A stretch of DNA of 28,998 nt from a virus. The stretch is from IMG/VR virus record IMGVR_UViG_3300043099_000574, positions 1 to 28,998 of that record; one strand, given 5' to 3'. This document shows positions 6,718 to 15,059 of this stretch, piece after piece. The first letter of the stretch is position 1. The number at the start of each line of letters is the position of its first letter. Made by a program: the position numbers and the translations under genes. The notes under the pieces are model-generated. The model was not told where the DNA came from and ran no database searches. It saw nothing but the letters and a program-made list of their open reading frames with translations.

Positions 6718-7020
6718 ATGTCTTATCGTATCGATCACGCATACTGCTGGTACAATAATGGCAGTATGATCGTGAAGATGTACTTTATCAATCACATTCC
6801 ATTTACATTTGACGAACTTCCTGACGGTCATTTATACGACCAAGATCTTTGTAGAGCAGCAGACAAAGAAAGATCTTTTGAACCAGAAGACCTATACAGA
6901 AATTCATTCTACCTAATAGATGAAGAGGTGCATCCTTGCTTCTTTCCAGTTGAGTTAGAGAACCCTGAAGATATGCCAGATGATGTTATTGAATATGATG
7001 AGGAGGATTTAATGGGATAA
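6718..7020 (+). CDS. Acidic hypothetical protein
   Basis: A 100-residue protein, Tyr- and Phe-rich in the first half ('YRIDHAYCWYNNGSMIVKMYF') and strongly acidic in the second ('PEDMPDDVIEYDEEDLMG'). No known motif is seen. It is bordered by late-type motifs on both sides, and the stop TAA is within the second one. The acid tail could be a DNA mimic or a protein-contact segment, but this is only a guess. Confidence 0.6.
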   Translation: MSYRIDHAYCWYNNGSMIVKMYFINHIPFTFDELPDGHLYDQDLCRAADKERSFEPEDLYRNSFYLIDEEVHPCFFPVELENPEDMPDDVIEYDEEDLMG

Positions 7021-7023
7021 ATA
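7017..7023 (+). promoter_or_regulatory. Late promoter-like motif GATAAATA core
   Basis: ATAAATA contains the stop TAA (7018-7020) of the upstream gene and lies 33 nt before the giant fibre ATG at 7057. It is the best candidate promoter for the fibre gene, which has no sigma70-type promoter in front. Confidence 0.55.
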
Positions 7024-7056
7024 AAGGCATATAAACCTCAAAAGAAATATCATAAA

Positions 7057-10000
7057 ATGCCACTGAATAAGCTAGAAAATTTTATTAGGAATACTGAAGG
7101 TCGCATTCTTTATGTAAACCCTAATGACCTTGATGCAACGGATAGTATTGAAAATCAGGGTAACTCTTTAACAAAACCTTTTAAAACGATTCAGAGAGCA
7201 CTGCTTGAATCTGCTAGATTTTCGTATTTAAGAGGGGATAATAACGATATTGTTGAGAAAACCACAATTTTGCTCTTTCCAGGTGAGCACCTTATTGATA
7301 ACAGACCTGGTTATGCAATTAAGAGTGTTGGTGGAGTTGCAACTGCAGTATCTCCTTCTGGTGCAGAATCAGTCGCTCAAAATGAGTTAAGTTTAACCTT
7401 AACCAGTAATTTTGATTTAACTCAGTCGGAAAATATTCTTTATAAGTTTAATAGTGTCTACGGTGGTGTTGTTGTACCTCGTGGAACTTCGATCGTTGGT
7501 CTAGACTTAAGAAAGACCAAGATTCGTCCAAGATATGTTCCTAACCCAACAGACGATCTTCTAGCAAACTCTGCCATCTTTAGAATTACTGGCGCTTGCT
7601 ATTTCTGGCAGTTTTCTATCTTTGATGGTGATGAAAACACACTAGTCTATACTGATGCTGCCGATTTTTCTTCAAATAATCAGGCAAAACCAACATTCTC
7701 TCACCATAAACTAACCTGTTTTGAATATTGTGATGGTGTCAATCTTCCTACTGGATATGGATTGACCGATCTTGATATGTATTATAGTAAACTATCGAAT
7801 GCCTTTAATCTGGCATCTGGTAGAGATATTGATCAAAAATATCCAGATCAAACTTTAGGTTTCGCCAAGCAACGTCCTGAGTGGGAAATCGTTGGTGCTT
7901 TTGCATCAGACCCAATTAATATGAGCTCCATCATTTCTGGTGATGGTGCAACTCCTGGTTCAATTGTAACAGTCACAACAACAGTCGCTCATGGACTGAC
8001 TGCTGGAACTCCAATTAAAATTCGTGGAGTCAACGTAGATGACTATAATATCTCTACAAAAGTTCAGGTAGTTACAAGTGCAACTCAGTTTACTTATGTT
8101 CTTCCTTTCGTAAGAGATAATCTACCTGCAGGTCCTGCTGCTGGACTGAGTGGTTCTTCAGCAACAGTAACCATTGAAACAGATACGGTTTCAGGTGCAT
8201 CTCCATATATCTTCAATATCTCGCTACGCTCCGTGTGGGGTATGCAAGGTATGCACGCTGATGGTAGCAAAGCATCAGGTTTCCGTTCGATGGTTGTTGC
8301 ACAGTTCACCGCTGTGTCTCTGCAAAAAGACGACCGTGCATTCGTAAAATATAATGAGTCAAATAGAGTATATGACTCAATTTCTTATACTAAAGTAACT
8401 GGAGCAGCACTTTCTGCTGGTTCATCTTCAACAAATATTGCAACAGTTTATCACCTTGATTCTGGTGCAATTTACAGACACGGTTGGCAACCAGTTCACA
8501 TCAAAACAACAAATGATTCATTTATTCAGGTTGTTTCTGTATTCGCAATCGGTTTCAACAAGCACTTTGCTGTAGAGTCTGGTGGTGATGCCTCTATCAC
8601 CAACTCAAACTCTAACTTTGGTCAGTTCTCACTATCTGCAGACGGTTTCAAAAAAGAAGCCTTTGATAAAGACAATAAAGCATTCATTACATCGATTGTT
8701 ACGCCAAGAGCAGTTGTTAATGAAGAACAAAATATTGACTGGATTTCTTTTGACGTAAACAAAGTTAAGCAAGTTGGTATCTCAAGTCATCTTTATCTGT
8801 ATGGTTTCAATAACCCAGACATTGAACCACCAGTTATCACACAAGGATATCGTGTTGGTGCAAGAGTTAATGATACTCTCTACTTAGAAACTCCATCAGG
8901 AACAAAGAGTGCAAGCATTTTAATGCTTGATAATATCATTGGTTCGGGAACAACTATTGCTCTTGGAACTTGGTCATCTGAAAAAGTATACAGTGCAACA
9001 TCATCTGGTTCTAATATTCTAACTCTAGGAAGTCATACTATTCAAACTGGTGAAAAAATTAGAGTCATTAGTGATGCTGGTGATCTTCCAGAAAACTTGG
9101 AAGAAAACGTTATCTATTATGCAATTCGTCATTCGTCAACTCAAATTAAAATTGCTTCTTCCAAAACAAATGCAGAAGCAGCAACTCCACAACCAATTAC
9201 CATTTATGGTGGTGTGCAACTCAAAGTTGTAAGTAGAGTATCTGATAAGTCTGCTAGTGAAATTGGTTCACCAATTCAATGGGACTCGGTAAACTCTGGT
9301 TGGTATGTTCATGCAAATACGAATAATGATATTTACACTACTATCAATACACTTGGCATAGCGGGACTGACAGAAAGAACAGCAGTTTCTTACTTCAAAC
9401 GCTTTGAAGATAATAGAAGTCTGGATGAAAAACTTTACAAAGTTCGTATTGTTGTTCCAAAAGAACTTGTAAATGGTAGAGATCCTAATGAAGGATTCAT
9501 CATTCAAGAATCAAGCACAACAGGTGCAAGAAGTGATGCAGACTTCTCACTCTCAAGTATTACCGCAGCTGACTATCTGTTTGAGCGTAATCCAAGATTC
9601 ATTAGCACTTGTACGTTCAATGCTGTAACAAGTATTGTAACTGTTACTTCTGATCTCCCACACAATCTTAAAGCGGGTGATCAAGTTATCATTAAGAATG
9701 TTACCAGCACTACGAATACTTCTGGAACCATTAACATTGGATACAATGGTACATTCCTAATTACTGAAATTGTTAATGATAAGTCATTCAGATACAGTGC
9801 AACAGACATCTTCGGAACCGTTCATACTCCAGGTGCATTTACTAATAATACAAATAACAGAACGGTTTCACTTCCTCGCTTTGAAAGAAACGACCTGAAA
9901 GGAAACTTCTTTGTTTACAGAAGTGAGGTTATCACACCATACATCTACAATACACAAGATGGTGTATATCACGTTTATCTGTTAAACTCTTCTAATGCAA

Positions 10001-12672
10001 TTCAAACTGAGTTTACCAACCTTAAGTATTCTCAGAGTGTTGTCGATCTTTATCCTCAGTTGGATAAGGATAATGTAAATGAGAACCCTGCGGCATCGGT
10101 CACTTTTGCCTACAGAGATCCTCTTGGTAAGACCGTAACTAACGATCTGAGAAAGAGTATCACTAGAGAAACAGTTGATAAGTTCTTCCATTACTTTGGT
10201 TTAAGTCCAATTGTAACTGGCATCACAACCTCCTCTTCTGGTATTACCACTGTTACCTTTAACAGAGAGCATCAACTGAATGGTGTTGTAACTTACAATG
10301 CATTGACTGCTGGAACTGGTCATAATCCAGGAACCTACTATAACGTCAAACTTTATAATGAAAATACTCTTACAAACTGGGATGGTGCAACTGCAAAGGT
10401 AGTTGTATCTGCTGGTGGTTCAGTTACTTCCTTAGATATTATTACTGGTGGTTCCGGATACACCACTGGTGAAACACTATATCTTGATAGCAACCAAATT
10501 GGTGGTTCTCCAAGTGCTGCTATTACCATTGCAACTTCTGGTATTTCAACATCTATTGGAAACTCAGTTCAGTTTACTGGACTTGGTACAGTCACAGATG
10601 GATACTATAGAGTTCTTGATATTCCTGCTAAGAATCAAATTGCCGTTGGTCAAACTTCTGGAGATCCAAGTATTGTTGTAGGTCAGTACTTCGTTAACAT
10701 TGCCCCTTCAATCAATGTTAGCTCTGCTCCATCTTACGATTCAGCAACGGGTATTTCGACTTTTGTTTGTGGAACTCCTCACGGTCTTGTAGCAGGTAAT
10801 AAGTTTAGAGTTCTTGACTCTTCTCATAATAATCTTGGAGACTTTGTTGTTAATGAACTTATTTCACCAACATCATTCACATCCAAAACGAGAAAGAGTA
10901 TTCCTGCTTCAGTAAAACTCTTAAAGCACGCACTTTCTGCAAACGAAGCAACATCAGATTCACTTGGTGAAAATCTTGGAACTAGAGGTGTTTCTCTCTA
11001 TCAGAATGAAGTTCTGACTCTTGGACAAACTATTACAAATGATACTCAGTTCAAGGTAAGCGTACCAAATGCTGGTATTGGAACCACAAGAAGATTCCCA
11101 CTTGGTTCTTATATTCAAATCAATAATGAGATTATGAGAATCACCAGCAGCACGCTGTCTGGTTCTGGAAACGATGAAATCCAGGTCATTCGTGGAGCGA
11201 TGGGTACTCTGAAAGAGAACCATACTTCAGGGTCTATGATTCGCAAGATCAAACCCGTACCTATTGAACTTCGTAGACCATCGATTGTTCGTGCATCTGG
11301 TCATACTTTTGAATATATGGGATATGGACCAGGTAACTACTCAACTGGTCTACCACAGGTTCAGAACAGAACTCTGACTGAAAGAGAAGACTTCCTTGCT
11401 CAGTCTCAAGAAAGTTCTTGCGGTTCTGTTATTTACACTGGTATGAACAGCGATGGCGACTTCTTTATTGGAAATACCAAGTATTCTGCACAGTCTGGTG
11501 AGCAAATTACTTTTGATATTCCAGTTCCAACCATAACTGGACAAGATCCTTCACGTCTTTCTGTTGTATTTGATGAAGTTATTGTCAAGGAAAGAATTCT
11601 TGTTGAAGGTGGAAACTCTGGTCAGATTCTTTCACAGTTTGATGGTCCTGTCACCTTCAACCAAGAGTTGAAGATGAATGATGATGTTCAAATCAATGGT
11701 GCTCTGAAAGTTAACAATACTGTAGAAATTACAAATACAACTCAATCAACAAACAAAGACACTGGAGCTCTGATTGTTGATGGTGGTGTTGGTATTGAAA
11801 AGAACCTGAATGTTGGTGGTGATGTCACAGTAAATGGAACAACACAATCAACAAGCAAGGATACTGGTTCTCTGGTTCTTGAAGGTGGTCTAGGTGTTGA
11901 GAAGAACCTGAACATTGGTGGCGTTCAAACTATTGCTGGAACCACCGAGTCTACCAGTTGCACGACTGGTGCCTTAGTTGTTGCTGGTGGTGCAGGTATT
12001 GCTAAGAATCTGAATATCTGTGGAAACCTCAACGTTGCTGGAGTTGCAACGATTACTGGAAATATTACTGCTAATGGAACCATAAGATTTGGTGATAACG
12101 ATCACCTGTATCTTGGTGATAGTGATGACCTTGATCTATTCCATGATGGTTCGAACAGTTATATTGATGATAGAGGAACTGGTTCACTATTCATTCGTGG
12201 AAATGGTGGAGTATACATTCAGAAGTATACTGGCGAAAGCATGATTGATGCCGTCGCTGATGGTGCAATCAACCTCTATCATGACAACACAGTTAGAATC
12301 AATACCCGTTCTGATGGTGCTAGAGTCACTGGTGAGTTCAGTGCAACTGGTGATGTCATTGCTTTCGTTTCTGACGAAAGACTCAAGACAAACATTCAAC
12401 CTCTTGAGAATGCACTCGATAAAGTTCTTCAGTTAAGTGGTTTCACTTATACATTCAATGAAACCGCTGGTTCACTTGGTTTTAATACTGAAGAAACTCA
12501 CGTTGGTGTTTCTGCACAACAAGTTCAGGCAGTTCTTCCTGAGGCAGTCAAACCAGCACCTGTAAGTGGAGACTACATCACTGTTCAGTATGAGAAGATT
12601 GTTCCTCTGCTTATCGAAGCTATCAAGGAACTCTCTGCTAAGGTAGATGCTCTGGAAAAGAAAATAGGTTGA
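7057..12672 (+). CDS. Giant tail-fibre / virion structural protein with C-terminal S74 chaperone
   Basis: This 1871-residue protein is by far the largest in the window. The N-terminus ('MPLNKLENFIRNTEGRILYV', 'LTKPFKTIQRALLESARFSY') is the pectate-lyase-like opening typical of long cyanomyovirus structural proteins. Several Ig-like/E1-FCCH-like modules with an 'HGLxxG' turn follow at about residues 309, 866 and 1239, with looser copies near 657 and 1069. A 'GGSGY' module lies near 1129. Three exact 34-residue repeats occupy 1561-1662. The protein ends in an S74 domain that begins at S1772-D1773 ('SDERLKTNI') and finishes in 'LLIEAIKELSAKVDALEKK'. Self-cleavage before S1772 would release the last 100 residues after trimerisation. 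It is a likely fibre that touches the host cell. A late-type motif lies upstream and a hairpin/promoter lies at its end. Confidence 0.85.
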   Translation: MPLNKLENFIRNTEGRILYVNPNDLDATDSIENQGNSLTKPFKTIQRALLESARFSYLRGDNNDIVEKTTILLFPGEHLIDNRPGYAIKSVGGVATAVSPSGAESVAQNELSLTLTSNFDLTQSENILYKFNSVYGGVVVPRGTSIVGLDLRKTKIRPRYVPNPTDDLLANSAIFRITGACYFWQFSIFDGDENTLVYTDAADFSSNNQAKPTFSHHKLTCFEYCDGVNLPTGYGLTDLDMYYSKLSNAFNLASGRDIDQKYPDQTLGFAKQRPEWEIVGAFASDPINMSSIISGDGATPGSIVTVTTTVAHGLTAGTPIKIRGVNVDDYNISTKVQVVTSATQFTYVLPFVRDNLPAGPAAGLSGSSATVTIETDTVSGASPYIFNISLRSVWGMQGMHADGSKASGFRSMVVAQFTAVSLQKDDRAFVKYNESNRVYDSISYTKVTGAALSAGSSSTNIATVYHLDSGAIYRHGWQPVHIKTTNDSFIQVVSVFAIGFNKHFAVESGGDASITNSNSNFGQFSLSADGFKKEAFDKDNKAFITSIVTPRAVVNEEQNIDWISFDVNKVKQVGISSHLYLYGFNNPDIEPPVITQGYRVGARVNDTLYLETPSGTKSASILMLDNIIGSGTTIALGTWSSEKVYSATSSGSNILTLGSHTIQTGEKIRVISDAGDLPENLEENVIYYAIRHSSTQIKIASSKTNAEAATPQPITIYGGVQLKVVSRVSDKSASEIGSPIQWDSVNSGWYVHANTNNDIYTTINTLGIAGLTERTAVSYFKRFEDNRSLDEKLYKVRIVVPKELVNGRDPNEGFIIQESSTTGARSDADFSLSSITAADYLFERNPRFISTCTFNAVTSIVTVTSDLPHNLKAGDQVIIKNVTSTTNTSGTINIGYNGTFLITEIVNDKSFRYSATDIFGTVHTPGAFTNNTNNRTVSLPRFERNDLKGNFFVYRSEVITPYIYNTQDGVYHVYLLNSSNAIQTEFTNLKYSQSVVDLYPQLDKDNVNENPAASVTFAYRDPLGKTVTNDLRKSITRETVDKFFHYFGLSPIVTGITTSSSGITTVTFNREHQLNGVVTYNALTAGTGHNPGTYYNVKLYNENTLTNWDGATAKVVVSAGGSVTSLDIITGGSGYTTGETLYLDSNQIGGSPSAAITIATSGISTSIGNSVQFTGLGTVTDGYYRVLDIPAKNQIAVGQTSGDPSIVVGQYFVNIAPSINVSSAPSYDSATGISTFVCGTPHGLVAGNKFRVLDSSHNNLGDFVVNELISPTSFTSKTRKSIPASVKLLKHALSANEATSDSLGENLGTRGVSLYQNEVLTLGQTITNDTQFKVSVPNAGIGTTRRFPLGSYIQINNEIMRITSSTLSGSGNDEIQVIRGAMGTLKENHTSGSMIRKIKPVPIELRRPSIVRASGHTFEYMGYGPGNYSTGLPQVQNRTLTEREDFLAQSQESSCGSVIYTGMNSDGDFFIGNTKYSAQSGEQITFDIPVPTITGQDPSRLSVVFDEVIVKERILVEGGNSGQILSQFDGPVTFNQELKMNDDVQINGALKVNNTVEITNTTQSTNKDTGALIVDGGVGIEKNLNVGGDVTVNGTTQSTSKDTGSLVLEGGLGVEKNLNIGGVQTIAGTTESTSCTTGALVVAGGAGIAKNLNICGNLNVAGVATITGNITANGTIRFGDNDHLYLGDSDDLDLFHDGSNSYIDDRGTGSLFIRGNGGVYIQKYTGESMIDAVADGAINLYHDNTVRINTRSDGARVTGEFSATGDVIAFVSDERLKTNIQPLENALDKVLQLSGFTYTFNETAGSLGFNTEETHVGVSAQQVQAVLPEAVKPAPVSGDYITVQYEKIVPLLIEAIKELSAKVDALEKKIG
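11737..12042 (+). repeat. Three tandem 34-codon repeats in the giant fibre gene
   Basis: Units at 11737-11838, 11839-11940 and 11941-12042 each encode 34 residues of the form TT(Q/E)STxxxTG(A/S)L(V/I)VxGGxG(I/V)xKNLNxxG. The same length in all three and no gap between them point to in-frame duplication within a beta-helical shaft. Confidence 0.85.
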
Positions 12673-12697
12673 CAAAATACCAGTGCTAGTTTATAGT
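12669..12697 (+). promoter_or_regulatory. Sigma70-type promoter (TTGACA-17-TATAGT)
   Basis: TTGACA 12669-12674 overlaps the TGA stop of the fibre gene, and TATAGT 12692-12697 follows with 17-bp spacing. The start would be near 12704, about 16 nt before ATG 12720. It would let the enzyme cassette be expressed apart from the fibre gene. Confidence 0.7.
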
Positions 12698-12714
12698 ACT
12701 GGTATTATCTTTTT
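12676..12714 (+). terminator. Rho-independent terminator overlapping a promoter
   Basis: A 13-bp stem, AATACCAGTGCTA (12676-12688) with TAGTACTGGTATT (12694-12706), has one G-U pair and a 5-nt loop, and a T-rich run (12708-12714) follows. It lies just after the fibre stop. It shares its bases with the TTGACA-17-TATAGT promoter. Confidence 0.65.
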
Positions 12715-12719
12715 AAAGT

Positions 12720-13373
12720 ATGCTAGGCGTATATCCTTTATTTCCAGTTCCTATTGCAAAGGTACAATATCCAAAGCGTAATGAGTTTAAAGATAAAATT
12801 CTAGACTTTATTAAAGAAAATAAAGAACTAGAAGTTGATGGTATTACTTCTCCAGAACTTAAACATTTCTTTAATTCTTCCGAACTAGAAAAAGGTTTCT
12901 TTGATTATATCAATGATGAAGACTTTAAAGAGTTTTTGCTTGAGTCTTCATATGGATTTGTGAGGGGGGTGATGGGATATGACCTTGAGGATGATTTGAT
13001 TATTACTGACTGCTGGATAAACACTTGCTATAAAAATGGGTTTCAAAGATTTCATAGTCACGGAAACTCATTTGTATCTGCAACTTATTATGTAAACTAT
13101 ATTCCATCTATTCATTCTACACTTATATTCTTGAATCCATTTCTTAATCTTCACGTAGAACCATTTTTTGATTTGAACATCGCGGAAACAACAGCATTCA
13201 ATCAAAAAGAAATAGTTTGTGACTTTATTGAAGAAGGTGATTTGGTTCTTTGGTCATCTCATTTAGATCATGGGTATGATATAAATATCGGTAATGGAAG
13301 AGTCTCTATCTCTATGAATTTTGTTCCATCAAAATTCAAATCAGGACCATATACATTTTCAATACAAAAATGA
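12720..13373 (+). CDS. 2OG-Fe(II) oxygenase-like protein (oxygenase 1)
   Basis: A 217-residue protein with the plan of the phage 2OG-Fe(II) oxygenase family related to TIGR02466/PF13759. It has 'DCWINTCYKNGFQRFHSHGN' (His 112 and 114) before a strand 'SFVSATYYVNYI', then 'EGDLVLWSSHLDHGYD' (His 181 and 184), and 'GRVSISMNF' with Arg194 as the likely 2-oxoglutarate contact. Such enzymes hydroxylate or otherwise oxidise a substrate with Fe(II), O2 and 2-oxoglutarate. The usual Asp of the HxD ligand pair is replaced by His (H112-S-H114), so the iron site may differ. It overlaps the adhesin gene by ATGA, which makes the two translationally coupled. Confidence 0.75.
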   Translation: MLGVYPLFPVPIAKVQYPKRNEFKDKILDFIKENKELEVDGITSPELKHFFNSSELEKGFFDYINDEDFKEFLLESSYGFVRGVMGYDLEDDLIITDCWINTCYKNGFQRFHSHGNSFVSATYYVNYIPSIHSTLIFLNPFLNLHVEPFFDLNIAETTAFNQKEIVCDFIEEGDLVLWSSHLDHGYDINIGNGRVSISMNFVPSKFKSGPYTFSIQK

Positions 13374-14374
13374 CCTTACAATCAAGCGGACAAATTGCTT
13401 TATCGGATCTAAGAACAGAGTATACAAACTTAGGTCCACAGGGTCAGGTTGCAATGAATGAGTTTTATTATGGTTCTACATATTTGAAGAAAAATAAATG
13501 CACTGATCAAGCAAGAACTGATTCAAGTCATCCAACAAAAGCATCTCATTTTGATAATGTTCCTGTTGCTGGAGCTGGGACAACTATTGCTCTTACTAAT
13601 TTTTACAATAAAGTATACTATTATGCTAGACAAGCGGTAGTCCAGTTAAGTGGAAATAATGCTTCAATTGATGTTAATATGATTGAAAATGAAGCATTAA
13701 AATCTAATAGCAACAATACGGTATTTTTTGATGCAGAAACAACTGGTAATTGTAGAGCAACTCTAACATCAAACTATGGTTTGACAATTCCACAAGGTTC
13801 TAGATCAAATACAACTTGCTATTTGACTAATGACTATGCAATTTATGGAAAAGGTGGAAAGGGTGGAGATGGTGGAGGATCTGGATCTCCAGGTGGAACG
13901 GCTTTTTCTGTTGCTTCAAATATCTATCTTAAAAATAATAACCGTATTCTTGGTGGTGGAGGTGGTGGAGGCGGTAGTGGCGGCAAAACACAATCATTTA
14001 ATGAATGTTATTGCTGTAACGTAAGTAATACTTCTATTGGTGGATCTGGTGGAGGTGGTGGAAAAGGTGGTGGTGCAGGCGGCGGGGGCAGCGGCGCACC
14101 ACCATCAAACTTCCCGGCAGGTGGTGGTGGATCTGGTGGAGATGGTGATGAGGACACAAGCACCGTTCCTGGTTCTGGCGGCGGCGGTGGTGGACGTTGT
14201 GGAGGATATCCTCAAGGAACTATTTGCTCTAATTCTGGATCACCAGGTGGAGGATGGGGCGCGAGTGGTGGAGGTAGTGGAGGTTCTGGTGGAGATGCAA
14301 TTCGTCGTAGAAGTAGTGCTTATTATGTGGTATTGACAAGTGGAACAACAGCAGGTAGTACAGTTACATTCTGA
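13370..14374 (+). CDS. Glycine-rich tail-fibre tip adhesin
   Basis: A 334-residue protein. The N-terminus 'MTLQSSGQIALSDLRTEY' is the short attachment segment common to phage fibre proteins. Residues about 150-320 carry repeated polyglycine tracts (for example near 195-205, 225-245 and 275-285), separated by variable loops with Cys, Asn and Asp. This is the plan of S16 gp38-type adhesins, in which Gly-rich runs form a polyglycine II sandwich and the loops contact the receptor. The protein ends in 'AGSTVTF'. The gene lies between oxygenase 1 (ATGA overlap) and X1, so the cassette's substrate may be here. The GGTGG repeats at DNA level could vary by slippage. Confidence 0.75.
   Translation: MTLQSSGQIALSDLRTEYTNLGPQGQVAMNEFYYGSTYLKKNKCTDQARTDSSHPTKASHFDNVPVAGAGTTIALTNFYNKVYYYARQAVVQLSGNNASIDVNMIENEALKSNSNNTVFFDAETTGNCRATLTSNYGLTIPQGSRSNTTCYLTNDYAIYGKGGKGGDGGGSGSPGGTAFSVASNIYLKNNNRILGGGGGGGGSGGKTQSFNECYCCNVSNTSIGGSGGGGGKGGGAGGGGSGAPPSNFPAGGGGSGGDGDEDTSTVPGSGGGGGGRCGGYPQGTICSNSGSPGGGWGASGGGSGGSGGDAIRRRSSAYYVVLTSGTTAGSTVTF
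13849..14310 (+). repeat. GGTGG-rich simple repeat tract
   Basis: Imperfect (GGTGGA/GGTGGC) runs encode the polyglycine segments of the adhesin. They are separated by unlike loops. Repeats of this kind recombine or slip readily and may drive adhesin variation. Confidence 0.7.
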
Positions 14375-15059
14375 TTTTGGTATTGGAATAGAACGGGAGA
14401 TTTACTCTCAACCATATTTTTCATATCATTATGGTTATAAGAGTTTATCTCAAATACCAGAACGTGAAAATAGTTCAAAATTATTTAAAATAGAGGCAAC
14501 TATCAAAGAAAAGTTTGAGAATATAAATTTTCATATTCTATTTTTGAATATTTCTCGCAGGGGAACTTTTGTAAACTTTACTCTGAAGGACCAGAGTAAA
14601 TACGATGAGGTGAATAAACTAGGAATTATCCCTATTAGAAATCAAAACTCTTTTACTTTTAATCTAGATGATATTGGAGATGATATTCCTCATCGAGAAA
14701 TATTTCCCAAAGCAAATTTAGATGAATTTGATATGGGAACTAATACTCTAGATATGACCAGAGAAATTATATCTAAGTTCAATCCAATTTTTTATTGTTT
14801 GGGTTTTGATGGATGTGGAGGAAAACTCAATTACGACACAGTTCATTTAGAGTTATATCCACAAAATACTATTGATGGTTCAAAGGGCTTTATAAATATT
14901 TTGAAGATTTATGGTATCAATACAGATCCATTTGAAAGATATTTTTTAAACTTCAAAAAGTTTTCCCACGTTAAGTTTAAAATTGAAAACGGGGAAATTA
15001 AAAACATAAAGTATTACAGATCAATCAACGTAAACATTCCAGAATTTTACTATGGATGA
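14340..15059 (+). CDS. X1: cassette protein of unknown function, paralogue of X2
   Basis: A frame of up to 239 residues, opened by GTG 14340, which overlaps the adhesin gene by 35 bases. No ATG exists near the true N-terminus; the in-frame ATT at 14382 would give a start that aligns better with X2. Shared with X2 (17977) are 'SYHY' near the N-terminus, 'YDxxNK' in the middle, 'FD..G' before a strand '(H/N)(L/V)EL(Y/L)P', and a C-terminal 'K.Y..(K/P)x(I)K(F/Y)YR' strand pair. The beta-rich layout recalls ABBA prenyltransferases (cyanobactin PatF/LynF type), which is a low-confidence idea. It overlaps methyltransferase 1 by eight bases. No signal peptide or membrane segment is present. Confidence 0.65.
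   Translation: MEQQQVVQLHSDFGIGIEREIYSQPYFSYHYGYKSLSQIPERENSSKLFKIEATIKEKFENINFHILFLNISRRGTFVNFTLKDQSKYDEVNKLGIIPIRNQNSFTFNLDDIGDDIPHREIFPKANLDEFDMGTNTLDMTREIISKFNPIFYCLGFDGCGGKLNYDTVHLELYPQNTIDGSKGFINILKIYGINTDPFERYFLNFKKFSHVKFKIENGEIKNIKYYRSINVNIPEFYYG

Noticed and set aside
14037-14336. Val-rich + strand frame inside the adhesin
   Set aside because: It is the shifted reading of GGTGG repeats and has no protein-like composition.
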